Shown: positions 63,251-64,000 of the stretch, one piece after another | Numbering within the stretch: the stretch's first letter is position 1 | Layout: the number at the start of each line of letters is the position of its first letter | From: Arthrobacter sp. ISL-72 | Lineage (GTDB): Bacteria > Actinomycetota > Actinomycetes > Actinomycetales > Micrococcaceae | Assembly (NCBI RefSeq): GCF_018613755.1 | Contig: NZ_JAGGPP010000001.1 | Location: 248,001 to 312,000 of the forward strand | DNA length: 64,000 nucleotides | Direction of reading: 5' to 3' | Made by a program: the position numbers and the translations under genes | The notes under the pieces: model-generated | Seen by the model: the letters and a program-made list of their open reading frames with translations, nothing else | What the model was told of the DNA's origin: nothing | Databases searched by the model: none

Positions 63251-63518
63251 TGGGCTGCTCCCGCCGGTCCGCCACGAAGCGCGCCACGGTGACGGACCCG
63301 ATGAACCCGATGATGGACAGGGCCACGAGCAGCATCAGGTTGTTCAGGTGCCGGTTGACCGCCATGTCGATGCACAGCGCGGCGCCGATGATGGCCAGCA
63401 GCACGTCCGAGGCCAGCACGCGGTCCAGCAGCGACGGGCCGACGGCGATCCGGACAATGGCCCCCGCCGCCGCCAGCGACAGGATCACGGCCGTCATGGT
63501 CAGGACGATCTCCATCAC
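63240..63518 (-). CDS. mnhF: Mrp/Mnh Na+/H+ antiporter subunit F
   Basis: 92-residue subunit with three hydrophobic segments. AGAIVRIAVGPSLLDRVLASDVLLAIIGAALCIDMAVNRH, with the conserved GP-x3-DR and D in the middle helix, is MnhF-like. Overlaps mnhE and mnhG. The seven-subunit Mrp complex exchanges Na+ (or K+) for protons at the membrane for pH and salt tolerance. Confidence 0.9.
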   Translation of the reverse strand: MMEIVLTMTAVILSLAAAGAIVRIAVGPSLLDRVLASDVLLAIIGAALCIDMAVNRHLNNLMLLVALSIIGFIGSVTVARFVADRREQPNES

Positions 63519-64000
63519 GCGCCCACCTCCTGCTGCAGCGCGGCAAGTTCGTGTTTGGTGCCCATGATCCTGATCAGGGCGGCCTCGGTGTCGCGGACTT
63601 CTTTGCGCAGGTTCACAATGTCCTCCCCGTTGCGCACGTTGAGTCCGTGGATGTACAGAGTGGACGTTGAACGGTCCACCTCCACCACCAGGGACCCGGG
63701 AATGAGCGAGATGACGTGCCCGGTCGCTGTCACCATCAGGTCCGAATGGCTTCGCAGCTGGACGGCGACGACGGCGTTGGTCACCTTGGGCCCGCGGGCA
63801 ACCGCCAGATACAGCACCTGGAAGCTGGCGGCCACCACCTTGCCCAGGAACACGATCGCGAACGGGACGGCCCGCAGAACGCTGAACCTGCCGCCCAGTT
63901 CCACCGGAGGAAGATAGAACAGCCGGGCCACCACCACGGCGATCAGCGCACCGAACAGCAGGTTCCCGGGGCTGAAGTCCTGCCAGAGCGCACCCCAGAC
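63515..64000 (-). CDS. mnhE: Mrp/Mnh Na+/H+ antiporter subunit E (5' end outside window)
   Basis: At least 161 residues; the coding frame runs off the right edge without a start (WGALWQDFSPGNLLFGALIAVVVARLFYLPP is read through the edge). FLGKVVAASFQVLYLAVARGP, HVISLIPGSLVVEVD and TLYIHGLNV are MnhE features. Subunits A-D should lie to the right on the same strand. Confidence 0.9.
   Translation of the reverse strand, partial: VWGALWQDFSPGNLLFGALIAVVVARLFYLPPVELGGRFSVLRAVPFAIVFLGKVVAASFQVLYLAVARGPKVTNAVVAVQLRSHSDLMVTATGHVISLIPGSLVVEVDRSTSTLYIHGLNVRNGEDIVNLRKEVRDTEAALIRIMGTKHELAALQQEVGA

Overview
The window is high-GC chromosomal DNA of an actinobacterium. The gene set fits a soil Micrococcaceae (Arthrobacter/Pseudarthrobacter type): a dnaK-grpE-dnaJ-hspR operon with HAIR operators, a SAM-IV-like riboswitch, an IdeR/DtxR-type iron box, a LexA-type SOS box and a DUF222/HNH protein. 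The genus is an inference. No rRNA, tRNA, CRISPR array, prophage or insertion sequence was found.

Layout. 166-5015 (-) is a complete urea ABC importer, urtABCDE, without urease genes in view. 5294-7081 holds a ketopantoate reductase-like gene and an alpha/beta hydrolase. 7190-11362 (-) is the chaperone operon, with two HAIR palindromes upstream, followed by a short-repeat block and a gene for a 23-residue repeat protein. 12345-17240 (-) is an arabinoside-use operon: binding protein, two permeases and a GH51 arabinofuranosidase. 17416-24085 holds a TetR regulator divergent from an NAD(P)-binding protein, a broken MarR gene, a methyltransferase, a DHFR-like protein, a LysE exporter and a DUF222/HNH protein.

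24145-30747 (-), with a divergent MarR gene at 30873, is a CoA-dependent side-chain degradation cluster: ligase, MHS transporter, MaoC hydratase, acyl-CoA dehydrogenase, amidohydrolase and SDR. It resembles the rhodococcal cou (p-hydroxycinnamate) cluster. 31359-33507 is poor in genes and holds small membrane and lipoprotein genes and a decayed DHFR-like gene. 33656-35393 is an SOS-boxed umuDC pair. 35423-40568 (-) is an Opp/Dpp-family importer whose promoter carries an iron box, which suggests metallophore or metal-complex uptake.

41176-46328 holds a low-molecular-weight phosphatase overlapping a P-loop/PabB fusion, then a cardiolipin synthase and PabC. 46550-47695 is a degenerate EAL protein. 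47862-51815 (-) is an operon of LLM-type monooxygenase, HAL-fold lyase without the usual MIO triad, and a cysteine synthase-like enzyme. Divergent from it is a SAM-riboswitch operon (DUF1737, rhodanese, MetZ), so 47.9-54.1 kb reads as a sulfur-metabolism island. 54153-58906 holds a lipoprotein, a SnoaL-like protein, a zinc-ribbon protein, a YbdK-family ligase and an XRE-MurA fusion. 58998-62261 (-) is an ECF thiamine/HMP importer under a TPP riboswitch. 62407-64000 has a DUF4235 protein and the end of an Mrp/Mnh antiporter operon (mnhG, mnhF, partial mnhE).

Most candidate novelty lies in domain fusions (P-loop/PabB, XRE/MurA), the monooxygenase-lyase-sulfhydrylase operon, the iron-box importer, and several families of short intergenic repeats at gene ends.
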